Source: Acanthamoeba sp. SK_2022b (lineage: Eukaryota; Discosea; Longamoebia; Acanthamoebidae). From it: a stretch of 30,722 nt of DNA. The stretch lies in contig JANDJZ010000637.1 of assembly GCA_027943245.1 (NCBI GenBank), positions 1 through 30,722 on the forward strand. Reading direction: 5' to 3'. The translations under genes and the position numbers were made by a program. Of the stretch, positions 28,856 through 30,722 are shown piece after piece; position 1 is the first letter of the stretch; each line of letters opens with the position of its first letter. Under the pieces are notes generated by a model, which saw only the letters and a program-made list of their open reading frames with translations, made no database searches and was not told the DNA's origin.

Positions 28856-29973
28856 GCAGGCAAGTCCGGTCCGTTCTCGCAGTGGACGAGGCCCGGCGGC
28901 GAAAACGGCATCGACAAGGACATCAAGCTGGGCCTGGCCTTCCAGAAGACCGTGAAGCAGATCGCCTGGCACCACAAGGGCGACTACTTCTCGACGGTGG
29001 CGCCCGAGGGCGACAAGAACGGCGTGTCCATCCACCAGCTGTCCCAGCAGCGCACGCAGTACCCCTTCCGGCGGGCCAAGGGCCAGGTGCAGGCCGCCGT
29101 GTTCCACCCGTCCAAGCCCATCTTCTTCGTCGCCTCGCAGCGCTTCATTCGCGTCTACGACCTGCTCAAGCAGAAGCTCCTCACCAAGGCACGGAGACCC
29201 TCCTTGTTGTTGTGGTCGTCGTCGTTGCCATCATCGTTCGTGGCGTCATTGTGTGTTGGCCCACCACGTGCCAGTGCTGACGTCAGCAACGTCGACACGT
29301 GTGCGTGTGTGCAGTTGGAGCCGGCGTGCAAGTGGGTGAGCTCGATGGAAGCGCATCCGGGTGGCGACAACATCGTGGTGGGCTCGTACGACTGCCGCGT
29401 GTGCTGGTTCGATCTCGACCTCTCGTCGCGCCCCTACAAGACCATCCGCAACCACAAGGGCGCCGTCCGCCGCGTCGTGTTCCACTCCAAGTATGACTTT
29501 ACCTCCCTCTCTCCTCCCAATAACACTCCCATCTTGTTCAACGTGGCGTGTGTTGTTGGTTGTTGTTACTGTTGTTGTGCGGGCTGCTGATTGCGTATGT
29601 TTGCGCTTCCCCCCCCCCCCCAAAGGTATCCGCTGTGGGCGACGTGCTCCGACGACGCGTCCATCTACGTGCTGCACGCGACCGTGTACGCTGATCTGCT
29701 GCAGAACCCGCTCATCGTGCCCCTGAAGCGCTTGAAGGGCCACCGAGTGCGTTTCCTCCGTCTTGACCTTGACGCCTCGCGCGAGGCGGCCCTTTTCTTG
29801 ATGATGATGATGATGGTGGGCGATCGCTTGCTGATCGATTGGATGCGTGTCCTATGATGTTGTGGTGCGAGCAGGAGATGAATGGCTTTGGTGTGCTGGA
29901 CTGTGCCTTCCACCCCACGCAGCCCTGGCTTCTCTCCGCCGGTGCTGATCACACCGTCAAGCTCTGGATCTGA
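26567..29973 (+). CDS. BOP1: Ribosome biogenesis protein BOP1/ERB1
   Basis: Eleven exons (26567..27132, 27244..27361, 27473..27703, 27812..27964, 28053..28136, 28253..28438, 28522..28729, 28860..29188, 29315..29490, 29626..29746, 29875..29973) encode 756 aa. BOP1/ERB1, with PES1 and WDR12 (the PeBoW complex), is needed for 28S/5.8S rRNA maturation and 60S assembly in the nucleolus. The N-terminus is basic then strongly acidic ([23 protein letters not shown]). The BOP1NT domain follows: [68 protein letters not shown]-terminal WD40 propeller includes [49 protein letters not shown] strands, [18 protein letters not shown] and [10 protein letters not shown] at the end. The ATG at 26567 was taken as it is the first in frame. 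Intron 8 has a GC donor; intron 7 has a (TG)n tract at its acceptor. Confidence 0.95.
28815..28853. repeat. (TG)19 microsatellite at the 3' end of BOP1 intron 7
   Basis: Nineteen TG units end 6 nt before the exon (…TGTCCGCAG). The repeat replaces the usual polypyrimidine tract. Confidence 0.95.
29189..29314 (+). other. GC-AG intron in BOP1 (donor CCAAG|GCACGG)
   Basis: A 126-nt intron joining QKLLTK to [13 protein letters not shown]1 proteins read without a gap across this point (…LVKKLMPNCKWVSS in animals), so the phase-0 junction at 29188/29315 is well fixed. No GT is available at the donor. Confidence 0.85.
29276..29287. promoter_or_regulatory. CRE-like palindrome GCTGACGTCAGC (copy 3)
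   Basis: Third exact copy, here in BOP1 intron 8. The palindrome extends to 14 bp (29275-29288). Confidence 0.4.
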
Positions 29974-30200
29974 TCTCTCCCTCCCTCTCGTGCTCCCCTA
30001 TTTATTGCTAGCTTTTTGGGCCCAAAAGAGATACAAAACAACAAACAACAAACACCGCCCAGAGTCTTTGCGCCACAGCAAACAAATAATAAAATCAAAT
30101 AAAAATCAAAAAATTATAAAAATGAATTGCCAGTTTTTAATCTATGTTTTGTGGATTATAAAAGCATAAATAACCCGTTTTGCCGGATCTAAACACCCAG

Positions 30201-30722
30201 ATGGGCATCTCGGGCTACTACGCATTCCTGAGTGCCAAGTACCCGCAAGCCATCAGGGAGGTTGCCCTCCTCTCCGCTGCAGCAGCTTCCGCTGGAGGCA
30301 CCGTTCCTCCAGAAAATGCCGACTACGATCATCTCTACTTGGATGTGAACAATTTCCTCTACTCATCCGCATCCGGCAAACATTCGTCACCAGACCGCGT
30401 TTTCATTCGTCTGTTCACTTGCATCCATTCCATCCTTCGCACGTTCCCACCAAGCCAAACAGTGTACCTCGCCATGGATGGCCCTGGTGCGTGCATCTCT
30501 CCGCATCTTGCCAAGCAGATTTGAATTTTGCGCGATCAGATGAGATTTACCACGAGCTTGTGCCACTGCCCAGCTCCGATCGCCAAGTTCGTCATGCAGC
30601 GCAAGCGACGCTCCACCAAGGTACACGTGGTTGGCCCACAACATGCACAGCCCTGTGGCGTGGCCACTGATCGCACACAACGTGCGTGTTTGTTTGTTTG
30701 TTTGTTTGTTTGACATTGGGCG
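30201..30722 (+). CDS. XRN-type 5'-3' exoribonuclease, partial (5' end)
   Basis: Two exons lie in the window: 30201..30486 and 30574..30620. The second ends in a donor AAG|GTACACG and the gene runs off the end. The XRN N-terminal domain hydrolyses 5'-monophosphate RNA processively. Visible landmarks are the MGISGYYAFLSAKYPQA start (XRNs begin MG-P/I-x-x-F/Y), DHLYLDVNNFLY with the first metal-binding Asp, and VYLAMDGPAPIAKFVMQRKRR, equivalent to the family's A-x-DG-x-AP-x-AK-x-x-x-QR-x-RR. The usual Asn-Gly-Ile-x-His after LYLD is replaced by NNFLYSS, and an Ala-rich insert (LLSAAAASAGG) precedes it, so this is a divergent member. Whether it is the cytoplasmic XRN1, nuclear XRN2/RAT1, or a third type cannot be told from 111 residues. 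Confidence 0.8.
30688..30711. repeat. (GTTT)6 tetranucleotide repeat
   Basis: Six GTTT units within what should be intron 2 of the XRN-type gene, near the window end. Confidence 0.9.

Overview
This is a gene-dense eukaryotic nuclear segment. Nearly every gene is cut by short introns of about 50-150 nt, exons are GC-rich, and introns carry T-rich or simple-repeat tracts. The protein repertoire (BUD23, BOP1, TTC1, an Rh-type ammonium transporter, PDX1/PDX2, a CsbD-like stress protein) and the compact architecture suggest a free-living amoebozoan of the Acanthamoeba type. That identification is inference; no rRNA or other marker is present. Gene models were built by hand: splice sites were placed so that reading phase and family-conserved motifs stay continuous.

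Layout. 1-815 (-): 3' part of an unrecognised Gln/Pro/Tyr/Gly-rich protein. 1636-3423 (+): CAMK/AMPK-like Ser/Thr kinase. 3603-4662 (-) and 5432-6465 (+): the two subunits of pyridoxal-5'-phosphate synthase, PDX1 and PDX2, head to head. 6556-8084 (-): short-chain dehydrogenase. 8158-9383 (+): aquaporin-family channel, whose start lies 73 bp from the dehydrogenase start. 9444-10386 (+): TTC1-like TPR co-chaperone. 10534-11898 (+): four-CBS protein resembling the AMPK gamma/SNF4 subunit. 12016-14168 (-) and 21169-23367 (+): two paralogous MFS transporters. 14662-17262 (-): novel coiled-coil/acidic protein. 17568-17864 (+): intronless CsbD-like protein. 18240-19166 (-): intronless unknown protein. 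19520-20875 (-): BUD23 18S rRNA methyltransferase. 23840-26218 (+): Rh-type ammonium transporter. 26567-29973 (+): BOP1/ERB1. 30201-end (+): start of an XRN-type 5'-3' exonuclease.

No prokaryote-like operon or defence system is present. The functional links are PDX1 with PDX2 (one enzyme complex), and BUD23 with BOP1 (small- and large-subunit ribosome biogenesis respectively).

The most unusual signal is in RNA processing. Five introns, in five unrelated genes, have a GC rather than GT 5' splice site, and all five read AG|GCAC. By hand count about three quarters of the 76 modelled introns have C at intron position +4 (GTAC/GTGC), where the general eukaryotic consensus has A. In addition, five tandem-repeat tracts sit within 4-35 nt upstream of 3' splice sites.
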